Below are positions 23,303 to 32,875 of a DNA stretch of 64,000 nt, piece by piece. The stretch is from the NCBI GenBank assembly GCA_003049465.1, contig PYSS01000096.1, positions 87,498 to 151,497 on the forward strand, read 5' to 3'. The stretch comes from Magnaporthiopsis rhizophila (Eukaryota; Ascomycota; Sordariomycetes; Magnaporthales; Magnaporthaceae). The notes under the pieces were generated by a model. That model was not told where the DNA came from. It saw only the letters and a list, made by a program, of their open reading frames with translations, and searched no databases. The position numbers and the translations under genes are program-made. The number at the start of each line of letters is the position of its first letter. The first letter of the stretch is position 1.

Positions 23303-24934
23303 GACGGCGGGTGCTTGCGACCATGCTCATACGGTGTACAGCGAGAGGAGCATGGCAGTCGCCCTTGGCTGCCAGTGGATGGTGTTGCTGCTGCGACCCT
23401 GTTCAGGACGGCATCTGGCTGCCCGGCTGCGAGCGAAAGCCAAGAGACGGGCAGGTCGCTGACTCGGAAGGAAATGAGAACGCGAGATGGAGTTCGGGCA
23501 GAGAAAAAAAACAACAACACCGGCGATAGAAAATAAAGCTAAAAACAACAGAGCGCGAAATTGCAAAGTGAACGAGGGAACCCGGCTGACGAGATACGCA
23601 ACCGACTACCAGGTAACAACCATAGCCTGGTTGTCTTGGGTCAGCACAAAAAGGAGTGGGCTAGAGAAAAAATGCGGCGGACGTCAACAACGAGGTTGGC
23701 TTGTCCCCAGAAGCTCTCGACTCCCAGTCTGTCGTCCCTCCAGTGAGATGGGGAGCGGGACCCAAGCGGGACCGGCAGAAGGATGAAAGGAGGCAAGCGC
23801 GCACGGATTGAGGACAGGGGGTTTCCAGGTCCAGAATCTCGCTGCGCTGTGCCGCGCCCGTGATTGGCTCGCACCATCCGCAGCTTGTCGTCCGGTGGGG
23901 CTCAGGGCCGCTCTCGAGGACGGGATCAGGGCGCAGCACCACCGCCAGCAGCCCAGTGCGCCGGACACCAATTGAATCCAACATCGGCACCGGGAAATGC
24001 AGGTGGGTGGGCTGCGTGTGCTGCGAGGTTACAGCACTCAGGGGCCGTCGCTTGAGGCTGGCTGGGGAAAGAAGCTAGTGAAATACCAGAGTTTCCAATT
24101 TGTGATAGACACTCCAGAGCTGAAGAAGAGGTTCAAATGTCTTTTTCCCAAGATCAAATATTCGCGCTTCACATTGAGTTTGCACGTGGCCTACCTGATT
24201 TGCCAATTTCTGCAGAGCCTAGGTTTGCATGATCCCATCCGACCGTTCATGTTTGTCTGTGACCTGCAGGCAACGCCAGCTCAGGGTGCGGGCTCGAGCG
24301 GAGCTGACCGTGGGGTCACCTATGGAATCGTTCCAACGAGTCGTCGAGCTTTGCACGCAATCAAAAGACACGTCGCGCATGGCATGGCCGGCGCGTCATT
24401 TGAAGGGACAACCATTCCAGGAAAGCTGGCGCTAGGTTGAGCTGCCTTGCCCTGCAAGTCTGTTCATTTCCTCTCCACCTCGCCTCAGCTCCGGGGCGTC
24501 ATCCTCCAGGGATACGTGTGGCTGTGCTGCCCTGCTTGTGGGAAACGTAGCTGGCCCAGGGGCTCTCCCCGTCCAGGCTGGATTGATTTCCTCCGCACCC
24601 ATCTGGAGTTCCCCGCCCTCGATTGAGCGACCAAGAAATGGAGTCCACGTGAAGCCTCGACACGACAGCCCTAGCATCACTCGTCTCCGCCGTCCGTCCT
24701 TGGTTTCTAAACCATCGGCCAACTTTGTATTGTTTTCCCTTCCTTTTCCTCTCCCTGCCTTGGAACCAGGGCTGCGAGCAACCCCTCCTCCAGCCTCGGA
24801 TCTAAATCTTTGGCCCTCGAAGCAAAGTCGAGGGTCGCCTCAGCTCTTGCCCTCGAGTCTAGGCCTTTGCCTTCCCTTCGAGTCGAGCCGTTGGTGGCTG
24901 GTCGCTTCGCCGCACGTGAAAGACGCCCACCCCG
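23303..24934. other. Divergent promoter region (Sec7 gene / ECM14)
   Basis: 1.6 kb between two genes transcribed away from each other. Open frames of up to about 150 codons on either strand look random. A pyrimidine-rich leader (24720-24930) precedes ECM14. No RNA gene seen. Confidence 0.6.
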
Positions 24935-26629
24935 ATGCCCATGATGCTGTCGAGACGATATGCTTTGTTGTCGTTGCTCCTCTGTCTCGTCGTCCTTGTC
25001 CTCTCTCCGACGGTGCCCGCCGCTGGCGTGCGGCCACCGCCTCCCCACGCACAGAATGCCCCCCGCGGCCTCTTCCCGTTGGTGACGTGGCTGCGGGACA
25101 ATGTCGTCGAGATGGTTTTTGGCCGTCCGGCCTCGGCCAAGCGCAAGTCGGCCCCGCCCAGGGGCATGGGCGCCCTCAATCCGCGCTACGACAAGGAGAC
25201 GGTGATTCGATTCAACGTGACGAGCCACGACGAGGAGGGCGCTCTCGCCGACGCCGCCGACCGCCTCTTCCTCGACGTCTGGGCCTCGACCCGGAACCAC
25301 GTCGACATCCGACTGCACAAGAAAGACGTCTCGTCCCTGCTCAGCCTGCTGCCGCCGTCGCTCCAATCGGCCTTCTCGACCGTGATCCCCGATCTCCCCG
25401 CCGCCGTCATGGCCACGTACGGTGGTGGCCGCGCCACGCCTGACGCCTCCCGCGACGGCGGCAGCGGCAGCGCCCGCCTCGACTCGGACAGGCGCCTGGC
25501 CCCTTCGGTTCTCAGGCACACCGACGAGTTCGACAACGTCTTCTTCCACGATTACCAGCCCCTGAATGTCATACACCATTGGATGCGTCTTGTCGCGTCC
25601 ATGTTCCCGAGCATAGTGACGCTCGAAGTGATCGGCAAATCCTTCGAGGGGAGAGAGATTCTGGCTCTGCGCGTGGGAAAGCCCGACAGCGAAAACACAA
25701 CACCCAGGAAAACGCTCGTGATCAATGGCGGCCTGCACGCACGGGAGTGGATCGGCACCGCGGCAGTCAACTATCTCGCGTGGTCTCTGATATCCTCGTA
25801 CGGCCAAGACTCGGTCCTGACTCGCTTTCTTCACAACTACACGGCCATCTTCATCCCCGTGCTCAACCCCGACGGCTATGAGTACACGTGGGCCGTCGAC
25901 CGGCTTTGGCGGAAGACCAGGCAGGACACGCCTCTGAACTTCTGTCGCGGTCTTGATCTCGACCGCGCCTTCGGCTTCGAGTGGGATAGGAACCTACCGG
26001 AACCGTGCTCGGAAAGCTACGGCGGCGAGCAGCCCTTCCAGGCGGTCGAGGCCCAGCAGCTCTCGCACTGGGCCAAGGCAGAGGCCGAGCAGAACGGCAC
26101 CCGCTTCGTCGGGCTCATCGACCTCCACTCGTTCTCGCAAGAGATCCTCTACCCTTACTCGTACACATGCGACTCGGAGCCGCCGAACCTGGAGAACCTC
26201 GAGGAGCTCGCCATCGGCATCGCCAAGGCGATCCGGCTGTCGAGCGGCGAGCTGTACAACGTCTTCTCGGCCTGCCAGGGCGCCATGGGCTCGTCGCGGG
26301 GCTCCTCGACCAAGAGGATGGAGCCGGGCGGCGGGTCGGCTATCGACTGGTTCTACCACGAGATGCACGCAAAGTTCAGCTACCAGATCAAGCTGCGGGA
26401 CCGCGGCATCTACGGCTTCCTCCTCCCGCCCGAGGAGATTGTGCCGACAGGCGAGGAGATGTTCCACGCGCTCAAGTACTACGCCGACTTTTTGCTGGGC
26501 AACAACGGAATCGAAAAGTTTGCGGACGCCAAGACTCCAGCACCCTCGACGCCGCCGCCGGCGTCGGCGGACGAGGAGGATGAGGCCGGCGAGTGGGAGG
26601 AGCTGAGGAAGCGCAGGCGGCGGCGTTGA
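24935..26629 (+). CDS. ECM14: Putative metallocarboxypeptidase ECM14 (M14, predicted inactive)
   Basis: An intronless frame of 564 aa. Residues 5-30 form a signal peptide (RRYALLSLLLCLVVLVLS), about 85-165 match the M14 propeptide, and about 200-525 the peptidase fold. Zinc ligands are present: H268 and E271 in GGLHAREWIG, H398 in DLHSFSQ. Two active-site positions differ from active carboxypeptidase A. The catalytic glutamate (Glu270 in CPA, in a xELRDTG context) is Lys486 here (YQIKLRDRGIYGFLLP), and the substrate-binding Asn-Arg pair reads Asp343-Arg344 (GLDLDRAFGFEWDR). These changes are the known mark of the fungal ECM14 family, which acts in the secretory pathway and is linked to cell-wall assembly. 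N-glycosylation sequons (NVT, NYT, NGT) fit secretion. The C-terminus is acidic then basic. The start is the first in-frame ATG. Confidence 0.92.
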   Translation: MPMMLSRRYALLSLLLCLVVLVLSPTVPAAGVRPPPPHAQNAPRGLFPLVTWLRDNVVEMVFGRPASAKRKSAPPRGMGALNPRYDKETVIRFNVTSHDEEGALADAADRLFLDVWASTRNHVDIRLHKKDVSSLLSLLPPSLQSAFSTVIPDLPAAVMATYGGGRATPDASRDGGSGSARLDSDRRLAPSVLRHTDEFDNVFFHDYQPLNVIHHWMRLVASMFPSIVTLEVIGKSFEGREILALRVGKPDSENTTPRKTLVINGGLHAREWIGTAAVNYLAWSLISSYGQDSVLTRFLHNYTAIFIPVLNPDGYEYTWAVDRLWRKTRQDTPLNFCRGLDLDRAFGFEWDRNLPEPCSESYGGEQPFQAVEAQQLSHWAKAEAEQNGTRFVGLIDLHSFSQEILYPYSYTCDSEPPNLENLEELAIGIAKAIRLSSGELYNVFSACQGAMGSSRGSSTKRMEPGGGSAIDWFYHEMHAKFSYQIKLRDRGIYGFLLPPEEIVPTGEEMFHALKYYADFLLGNNGIEKFADAKTPAPSTPPPASADEEDEAGEWEELRKRRRRR

Positions 26630-27532
26630 GCCTCCCCTGTTTTCTCCTTGCAGCAGAAATCACAGGGCAAATTTTCACTTCACATTATGATTATTGCGGG
26701 AGGGCAGATTGGTTCATTATTGTATACCATGGCATCGCTGGATGGATTGGGCGTTTTATAGGACCTCAACGGCCTCGTAAGCCGGGCCGGCGTTATTTTC
26801 GATAGTGGTTATGATGAAAAGTTTGGTTTATTCATCATCCTGTTCAGATAGAGAGGGTTTCGGGACTCGGCGATCTTCTGATGGAGTCGGAGCCTCAATT
26901 GCGCCGGCCAGGGTATCAGAACCTTTGCTCAGCTCGCTCGGATTGTGCGGCAGGGGATGACCCGATCTCACTCGGCAGCTCCCAGCGTGCTACGTCAGTA
27001 AACGGGAAGGTCGCAGAGAACCCTATTTTCCGATGTGTCTGTGTGCCAGGATCAGTGTGAGACGAAGGTGCCTGGTGCCTAGACCCCTCCTCTCCGATCT
27101 TGGTCGGAAGACCGGTGTTTCCAGATGGCCCGATAGCCGCCTTTGCCCTGCCGGTGAAATGAAATGAAAGTGTTTGTAATCAACCCCTGCCAGCCATGTG
27201 TCCTTTTCCCCGCCTAGGACCGGACGGGAAACGCGCGTGTGGTTGTTCTAGATAGTTCCAATATAACGGACGGACGGGTGGCCTCGTTTCTTTTTTTTAT
27301 TATCCGGAATCTCGGCGAGTTTTTGTTATTCCACCTTTCCCTCCCCTGCTAGCAGCACAAAAACAGAAGGGGTATCGAGATTCATACAAATTGTCACGTC
27401 GCCACTCTTTTTTCCACAAGTACACATTTTTTACACTCAACCCAACTCAACTCCTCAATTCAAGCCACCAACCCCGAAAACCAACCACCCACCAACCCAT
27501 CGGTCCATATCACAACCACCCAAAACAAAAAC
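26630..27532. other. Intergenic: MGST3 promoter region
   Basis: 0.9 kb between two plus-strand genes. The last ~140 bp before the MGST3 start are C/A-rich (CCAACC/CAACTC repeats), typical of a fungal 5' UTR. No gene seen. Confidence 0.6.
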
Positions 27533-28277
27533 ATGCCCGGAAACATGGTCACCCTCAACGTGCCGGCCGAGTACGGCTACGTCATCATGGCCGCCTCGGC
27601 CTCGTTCCTGCTCAACACCATCCACGGCGTCTTCACCGTCCAGGCCCGCAAGAAGTCCGGGCTGGGCTACCCGGTCTCGTACGCCGACAAGGCGCTCGCC
27701 GACAAGGACCCCAACGCCTATGCCTTCAACTGCGCCCAGCGCGCCCATGCAAACTTTACCGAGAACGTGAGTGTTGTGGTGTCTCGTCCTGGATAATTTT
27801 TTTTTTCAATTTTTTTTTTTCTATTTTTTTTTTCTATTTTTTTTTTCTATTTTTTTTTTCTATTTTTTTTTTCTATTTTTTTTTCTATTTTTTTTTTCTA
27901 TTTTTTTTATGTTTTTTTATACATGCATCTAAGCACACAGCTATTGACTTTCTTTTTCCTCCGCACAGCACACATCCGTCCTCGCCGCCCTCCTCATCTC
28001 AGGGCTGAGGACCCCCGTCGCCAGCGCCTCTCTCGGCGCCGTCTGGGTCCTGTCTCGCGCAATCTACGCAAAGATGTACTCGTCTGGCGGCCCCAAGGCA
28101 CGTGTGTTGTAAGTCAAAACAACCAACCAAACTCTCTACCCTAGATATTGCTGGTAGGGTGAACCCGCTAACCTAACCATTCTTGCTTCTAAAAACAGCG
28201 GGAGCTTGGGTCACTACTTAACCGCCTACCCTCTTATCGTCATGGCGGCCTACACGGGCTGGGCCATGACCAGGTGA
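27533..28277 (+). CDS. Microsomal glutathione S-transferase 3-like (MAPEG family)
   Basis: Three exons, 27533-27766, 27969-28108 and 28199-28277, giving 150 aa, the normal MAPEG length. Junctions are GTGAGT..CAG (phase 0) and GTAAGT..CAG (phase 2). MAPEG enzymes are small four-helix membrane proteins of the ER that conjugate glutathione or reduce lipid hydroperoxides. Conserved pieces: EYGYVIMAASASFLLNTIHG (helix 1), ARKKSGLGYPVSYA, FNCAQRAHANFTEN (the MAPEG signature with Asn, Arg and Glu), then LGAVWVLSRAIYAKMYSSG and the C-terminal helix HYLTAYPLIVMAAYTGWAM. Intron 1 is filled with a T-rich minisatellite. Whether it is a transferase or a peroxidase cannot be decided from sequence. Confidence 0.92.
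27797..27917. repeat. T-rich minisatellite (CTA plus 8-10 T)n
   Basis: About eight tandem units of roughly 12 bp (CTA followed by a T run) inside intron 1 of the MGST3-like gene, ending about 50 bp before the acceptor. It forms an extreme polypyrimidine tract, and its length is prone to slippage and assembly error. Confidence 0.9.
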
Positions 28278-28622
28278 TTGTTGAATCGTGTTATGTGATG
28301 CGCCCGTTATGGGAGACCACCGTGGAAAGTGTACAGTACCCTAAACTAGAATATCCCAATCCCAATATCGTAAAGATGCCTTTACGTTGCGATGCTCCTA
28401 AACCTGTGTCCTGTTTTGGCATCTAGTTCTGCCGGTTTCTGGGTCTTTTGTTACGTCTTATATCCTTTCTCGTTACCTACTTCAGTGATGATAAATCACA
28501 AGCTTTTGCGTCTTTCAAGTAGCCAGGTCATAAAGAGGCTTTATTCAGAGACCGTGCCAAGTATCCTAGATATTATCCAGTCCTCCGCTTCCGAATGTTA
28601 TCCAGTCCTCCGTTCTCAAATG
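28278..28622. other. Short convergent 3' region MGST3 / POL4
   Basis: 345 bp between two stop codons. Nothing but 3' UTR-like sequence and two full copies of a 25-bp tandem repeat abutting the POL4 stop codon. Confidence 0.7.
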
Positions 28623-28647
28623 TTATCCTGTGCTCCTTTCTTCCGGA
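28573..28647. repeat. 25-bp tandem repeat, 2 good copies plus 1 degenerate, overlapping the POL4 stop
   Basis: Copies at 28573-28597 and 28598-28622 both begin TTATCCAGTCCTCCG and differ at only a few bases. A diverged third copy, 28623-28647, begins exactly at the POL4 stop codon (TTA on the plus strand, TAA on the coding strand). Confidence 0.75.
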
Positions 28648-30479
28648 GCGCGCCACTCCAGTTCCAGGCCGGCAAACACCCGCTTCTCGGCCGTCTCCAT
28701 GTCCGGGGCCGGGGAGCCGTCCTCGCCGCTCTCAAAGTCGACCCAGCGCCCGCTGGTGCGGCTGCGGATGCCGCTGCTGTCAAACTTGAGCCCGCGCTCG
28801 CGCTTGCAGTAGCGCCGCAGGTCGCGCTGGAACGTTGTGCCGCTGGTCCAGCTCAGCACCGCGCAGCCCGCCGTCTTCCATGGCGAAATGATGATGTCGA
28901 CGCGCCGGTGCGGGTTCGGGTTCTTCGTATCCATATTGTTTTCGTCACCATCGGGCGTCCAGTTTGGGTCCTGCCACACGACCAGGGCCTTGTCCAGCGT
29001 GTCGAACCCGGTCCCGGGAGCCTTTTTCACTTCACCCTTCCATCCCAGCGTGACCTGCCCACGCTCCGAATTTCTGGTGCTCAGAATAAGAGTGTGCGTG
29101 ATGTAGTTGCTGTCCTCGAGGGCGACGACGAGATGGGTCACGAAATTGTGCGTGGCGGCCTCGTCAGGGTGGCTGAGAATGATGTCGACGTCGCCGCTCT
29201 CCTTCTTTCCTCGCCGGTATCCACCGACGATGACCATCTGGAATCCGCTCCTGTGTCTGTTTGCATGCTCGAGGACAACGTTCGCTATCCTCTCCACCTC
29301 TTCACGAGGGATCTTGAGCAGGAACTCGTCGTAGAACTTTATCCCAATCTGCTGGACCCGCGTGAGCGTCTCCCAGCCGTATTCGACGACGTCGTCCAGG
29401 TCCCTCCACCCTCTGTCGTACCATTCCTTGGCAGTCACCTCTCCGACTCCCCACACGTCGTAGAACTGCTTGAGAACCGAGAGCTTGGGGTCCGATTCGG
29501 CCTCCTGGGCCTCCCTCACAACTCCTCCCTGGCGATTGAACTCTTGGAACAGGAGAGCGATTTTAGGGCCGCAGCCGGGGAGTCTATCAACCTCCTCGGG
29601 CGAGGTCAAGAGGTATGGGTATGCTGCAAGGCTGGCTATCGCACTGGAGTATGCGCGTACCCCTACTTTGTCCCCGGTCAGGAGTCGCGTAGTTTTGATC
29701 TTCGCAAGCTGCTCTATAAAGGTCTCGTTGGGAGGATGGATTCGCGTAGGCCGCTGGCACGAGTACAGCGTGTGCAGGAAGTCGGGTACGGGAGGCATGT
29801 GCCCAGCGGCCTCATGTTCCGAGGTAGTCTGGTGCAAAAGGCTGGGCCTCTTGGGCGAGTGACGTTGGGTAGCCGATGACGATTTCCAGCTCGACGCCCC
29901 CGCAAAGTGCTGCCTCCTGGCCCGGAGCTGCTGGCTCGATGGTCCTACAACGTCCGACTGGGATCGCTGTAGTACCGCCGAGAGCTTCAGAGGGGGAGAG
30001 CCGGCGTTGTTGACTTTGTCGTTATCGATGAACTTGATTCCTTGGTAGAGTATATAGTCGTCAAGGGGTAAGATTTCCCCGCGCGTGTTGCAGTCGGTGA
30101 ACCACGCAACCTTTACGACAGCAACTCTGGCCGAGTTAGGTCTAAGGTTGTGGATACTCTGAATATCTGTTTCCAGCGGCTGTGAGCCTATAAAATGAAC
30201 CTCGTCCTTATCGCTCGCCGCTGATGGATGGCCTGCAGATACTCTCCTCCGCTTTGCTGCAGGTTCTTGGACGACGTCAGAGGTAGGAATCTCGCTCGTG
30301 TTCAGACCGAGGCGACGAAGCTCGAACATGGCGCGCTCCCTTCTGCTGATATTACCGAGTACGACCTCGGCTTCGTGAGCATTGTACGTTATCGTCGGTA
30401 TTTGCGCCTCTAGGCCGCGCAGCTCGTCGGCACCGAGGTGCGTAGAGAGAAGGTAGATGAGTGGGAATTGCAGAGCCAT
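28623..30479 (-). CDS. POL4: DNA polymerase X family (POL4, beta/lambda/mu-like)
   Basis: A single exon of 618 aa from the ATG at 30479 (MALQFPLIYLLS). The upstream extension has no ATG. Family-X polymerases fill short gaps in base-excision repair and end joining in the nucleus. Residues 1-150 look like a BRCT domain (start MALQFPLIYL; VAVVKVAWFTDCNTRGEILP near the end), then a Ser-rich linker. About 245-345 is the 8-kDa/helix-hairpin-helix region (LPGCGPKIALLFQEF). A second hairpin is VWGVGEVTAKEWYDRGWRD. The palm has VGGYRRGKKESGDVDIILSH with metal-binding Asp430 and Asp432, and the third, Asp528, in HRRVDIIISPW. The thumb ends with FQRDLRRYCKRERGLKFDSS and a Tyr/Phe-like STSGT counterpart WTSGTTF. 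All catalytic aspartates are present, so it should be active. Confidence 0.93.
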   Translation of the reverse strand: MALQFPLIYLLSTHLGADELRGLEAQIPTITYNAHEAEVVLGNISRRERAMFELRRLGLNTSEIPTSDVVQEPAAKRRRVSAGHPSAASDKDEVHFIGSQPLETDIQSIHNLRPNSARVAVVKVAWFTDCNTRGEILPLDDYILYQGIKFIDNDKVNNAGSPPLKLSAVLQRSQSDVVGPSSQQLRARRQHFAGASSWKSSSATQRHSPKRPSLLHQTTSEHEAAGHMPPVPDFLHTLYSCQRPTRIHPPNETFIEQLAKIKTTRLLTGDKVGVRAYSSAIASLAAYPYLLTSPEEVDRLPGCGPKIALLFQEFNRQGGVVREAQEAESDPKLSVLKQFYDVWGVGEVTAKEWYDRGWRDLDDVVEYGWETLTRVQQIGIKFYDEFLLKIPREEVERIANVVLEHANRHRSGFQMVIVGGYRRGKKESGDVDIILSHPDEAATHNFVTHLVVALEDSNYITHTLILSTRNSERGQVTLGWKGEVKKAPGTGFDTLDKALVVWQDPNWTPDGDENNMDTKNPNPHRRVDIIISPWKTAGCAVLSWTSGTTFQRDLRRYCKRERGLKFDSSGIRSRTSGRWVDFESGEDGSPAPDMETAEKRVFAGLELEWRAPEERSTG

Positions 30480-31504
30480 GATAAATGTTGTCGGCCCTCG
30501 ATGAGGGGACAGCTCAAGTTCTTGCTCCTCAAGAGTAAGGCTGCCATGAAGGAAACTTGTGGAGCGGGACAAAAGTCGATGATGCCATGTTCAGCCTGCA
30601 AGCCATTGAAGAGAGCATGCCGGTTGCTTGGCAAAAGGTGGTGTCGTCGGTGTGATGATGTAATGTCCACATCCCTCTCCGGAGCGCGTGTTTTGTTTGG
30701 TATCCAAAAGATAAGAGGGGACAAGATGATCAGCTTTGTGATATAGGAAAGAGCCCTTGATGGTTTGGCATGGTGTTTAGCGAGTTTCTATCAGAGTCTG
30801 CCAATATGTTATATACAGCCTTCGCGAAGATTTTCCACGGGATTAGGATGGGATGGCAGAAGTCTGTTTTGCGCGGGAGGGGGAAGGCCAGGTTGTTTCC
30901 CCCGCATCCAGTTGTTCCATCGTTGGCTTAGAGAATCGTGATCCCGCATTAGCGTTCGCGGAAAGAAAGTGGATTCCCACGATTCCGCAAACAGCTCGCT
31001 AGGCCCCAGTGCTCCACCTGACTAATCCAGGAGCGTCATGCGGCTACCTGCACGGTAAGCTCAAGCTCGTTTGCCGCAAGCAGCGCCATCACGTACCACA
31101 GTCCGAGATTTCCGTGTCGCGCTTCTTCCATCGCCGGCGCCACCACCGTTGCCGGTCCCGGCAATCTGATCCAAGTCGAATCGAATTGCGATTGCGCCGC
31201 TGAAACACACGCCTGCGATAGTATCCATCCCGTGGCGCCTCCCGTCCTGGGGCTGAACGATGACTGCGCTGGCCCTTTCGAGGTAGCACTCGCCCAGGTG
31301 CTACGGCTGGCCAAGGCTGATTGGTCCATCGCCCTGTTCTCGACGAACTTTGCGCACCGCCTCATCGCTCTTTCTTTCGTCGCACTACGGTCGCCACCCG
31401 AGGGAGATCTGGGTCTCGACGGCCCCTCTTTGCGACCGCGTGGGCGCCGCGGCCCCTTCACAAGATAACAGCTATCCTAGGTCGTGTCCTGCTCTCCGGC
31501 CACG
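30480..31504. other. Divergent promoter region (POL4 / TFA1)
   Basis: 1 kb between two genes transcribed away from each other. Frames on both strands (for example 31036-31461 minus) look random. No RNA gene or repeat seen. Confidence 0.6.
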
Positions 31505-32875
31505 ATGGATCTCGCAAAGACGCTGGTGCGCTCGGTCGTGCGCGCCTTCTACGAGACTAAGCATGCGCTGGTGATAGATGCGCTGGTGCTGCACTCGGCC
31601 TTGCGCGACGACGACCTGGCATATCTCATGAACATGAACACCAAGGACCTGCACAAGCTCTGCGGTCGCCTAAAGGAGGACAGATTCATCCAGGTGCAGA
31701 CTAGGCCCGAGCTGAAGGAAGGCTCCCAGCGGCCCGTCAACCGCATGTACTACTTCATCGACTACCGGCAGGCTATCGACGCCATCAAGTGGCGCGTCTA
31801 CAAGATCGACAAGGAGATGCAGGGCGTGACGGTGCCGGTGAACGAGCGCAAGGAGTACTTTTGCGAGCGCGCCGGGTGCATGAAGGAGTACTCGTCGATG
31901 GAGGTGCTCGACAACCCCAGCTCCCGCGGCTTCCTCTGCCAGGTCTGCAACTCGGTTCTGCGCCACGACCCGGAGGGCAAGACGGGCGGCCACAAGCAGT
32001 CGACGCGCATGAACACGCAGTTCCGTTTCATCACCGACCTGCTGCCGCGCATAGACAACGTCGTCGTGCCGGACAACAACTTCGAGATCGCCATCCAGCA
32101 AGCCCGCCCCGTCGAGCGCGACGCGCTGCACCAGGTCGTCAACAGCGTCGCGGTCGAGCCCAACCGTCGCCCGGGCGCCGTCAAGGGTCTCACGAACCTG
32201 GGGCCCAAGTCCGTCACCGTCAACCTGACGGCCGGCGGGCCGTCCGAGGAGGAGGCCGAGGCCGAGCGCCTGCGCAAGGAGGAGCACGCCCTGCGCAATG
32301 CCCTCCCCTCCTGGATCGCCGAGAGCACGGTCACGGGTGATGCCTACGAGCTGGACCCGGCCAAGCGCGGCATCATCGCGCCCGCCGCCGGCGCCGGCAC
32401 GGCCGCCGACGCCAACAACAACAACGAAGTCGTCGACACGAAGGATCACGCCGAGATCGACGACCTGTTCGCCAAGCTCAAGCGCGAGCAGGAGGCCGAG
32501 GCTGGCCGCCTGGCCGCGCTGGAGGAGGAGGACGACGAGGACGACGATGACGAAGACGAAGACGACATGTTCGAGGACGTCGTCACGGGCAGCAACAACT
32601 CTGCCGGCGGCACCCCGGCCAGCACCGCTCCCACCGCCCTGGGGGCCCCCACCACTGCGGCCCCCGTCGTGCCGTCGCCGCTCGGCAAGTCGTCGCTGAA
32701 ACGCGACGCCTCGAGCGGGCCGGCCTCGGACACCACCTCTCCTCATGGACTCGGCACGCCGGCTTCCGACGGCCGCCCTGTCAAGAAGGTCAAGGTCGAG
32801 GTGCCTTCGCCGCCGCCAGCAGTAGCAGCAGCTGGCGAGGAGAGCGACGACGATGTCGAGTTTGAAGATGTATGA
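31505..32875 (+). CDS. TFA1: Transcription initiation factor TFIIE subunit alpha
   Basis: One exon of 456 aa from the ATG at 31505 (MDLAKTLVRSVVRAFYETKH). TFIIE recruits and stimulates TFIIH at RNA polymerase II promoters. Residues 1-105 form the winged-helix domain (LVLHSALRDDDLAYLMNMNT, VNRMYYFIDYRQAIDAIKWR). A zinc ribbon follows with Cys120 and Cys125 (FCERAGC) and Cys145 and Cys148 (FLCQVCNS). The first pair is spaced C-x4-C rather than the common C-x2-C. The C-terminal half is disordered, with an acidic run (EEEDDEDDDDEDEDD), a nuclear-localisation-like KKVKVEVPSP and an acidic end DDDVEFEDV, the kind of acidic segment TFIIE-alpha uses to bind TFIIH. A long open frame on the opposite strand is a GC-driven shadow. 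Confidence 0.94.
   Translation: MDLAKTLVRSVVRAFYETKHALVIDALVLHSALRDDDLAYLMNMNTKDLHKLCGRLKEDRFIQVQTRPELKEGSQRPVNRMYYFIDYRQAIDAIKWRVYKIDKEMQGVTVPVNERKEYFCERAGCMKEYSSMEVLDNPSSRGFLCQVCNSVLRHDPEGKTGGHKQSTRMNTQFRFITDLLPRIDNVVVPDNNFEIAIQQARPVERDALHQVVNSVAVEPNRRPGAVKGLTNLGPKSVTVNLTAGGPSEEEAEAERLRKEEHALRNALPSWIAESTVTGDAYELDPAKRGIIAPAAGAGTAADANNNNEVVDTKDHAEIDDLFAKLKREQEAEAGRLAALEEEDDEDDDDEDEDDMFEDVVTGSNNSAGGTPASTAPTALGAPTTAAPVVPSPLGKSSLKRDASSGPASDTTSPHGLGTPASDGRPVKKVKVEVPSPPPAVAAAGEESDDDVEFEDV

Noticed and set aside
24707..25834. Minus-strand frame of 375 codons opposite ECM14
   Set aside because: Shadow of the conserved ECM14 frame; no family resemblance.
31670..32746. Minus-strand open frame of 358 codons opposite TFA1
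   Set aside because: GC-rich third-position shadow of a well-supported gene; composition dominated by Gly, Val, Leu and Arg with no motif.
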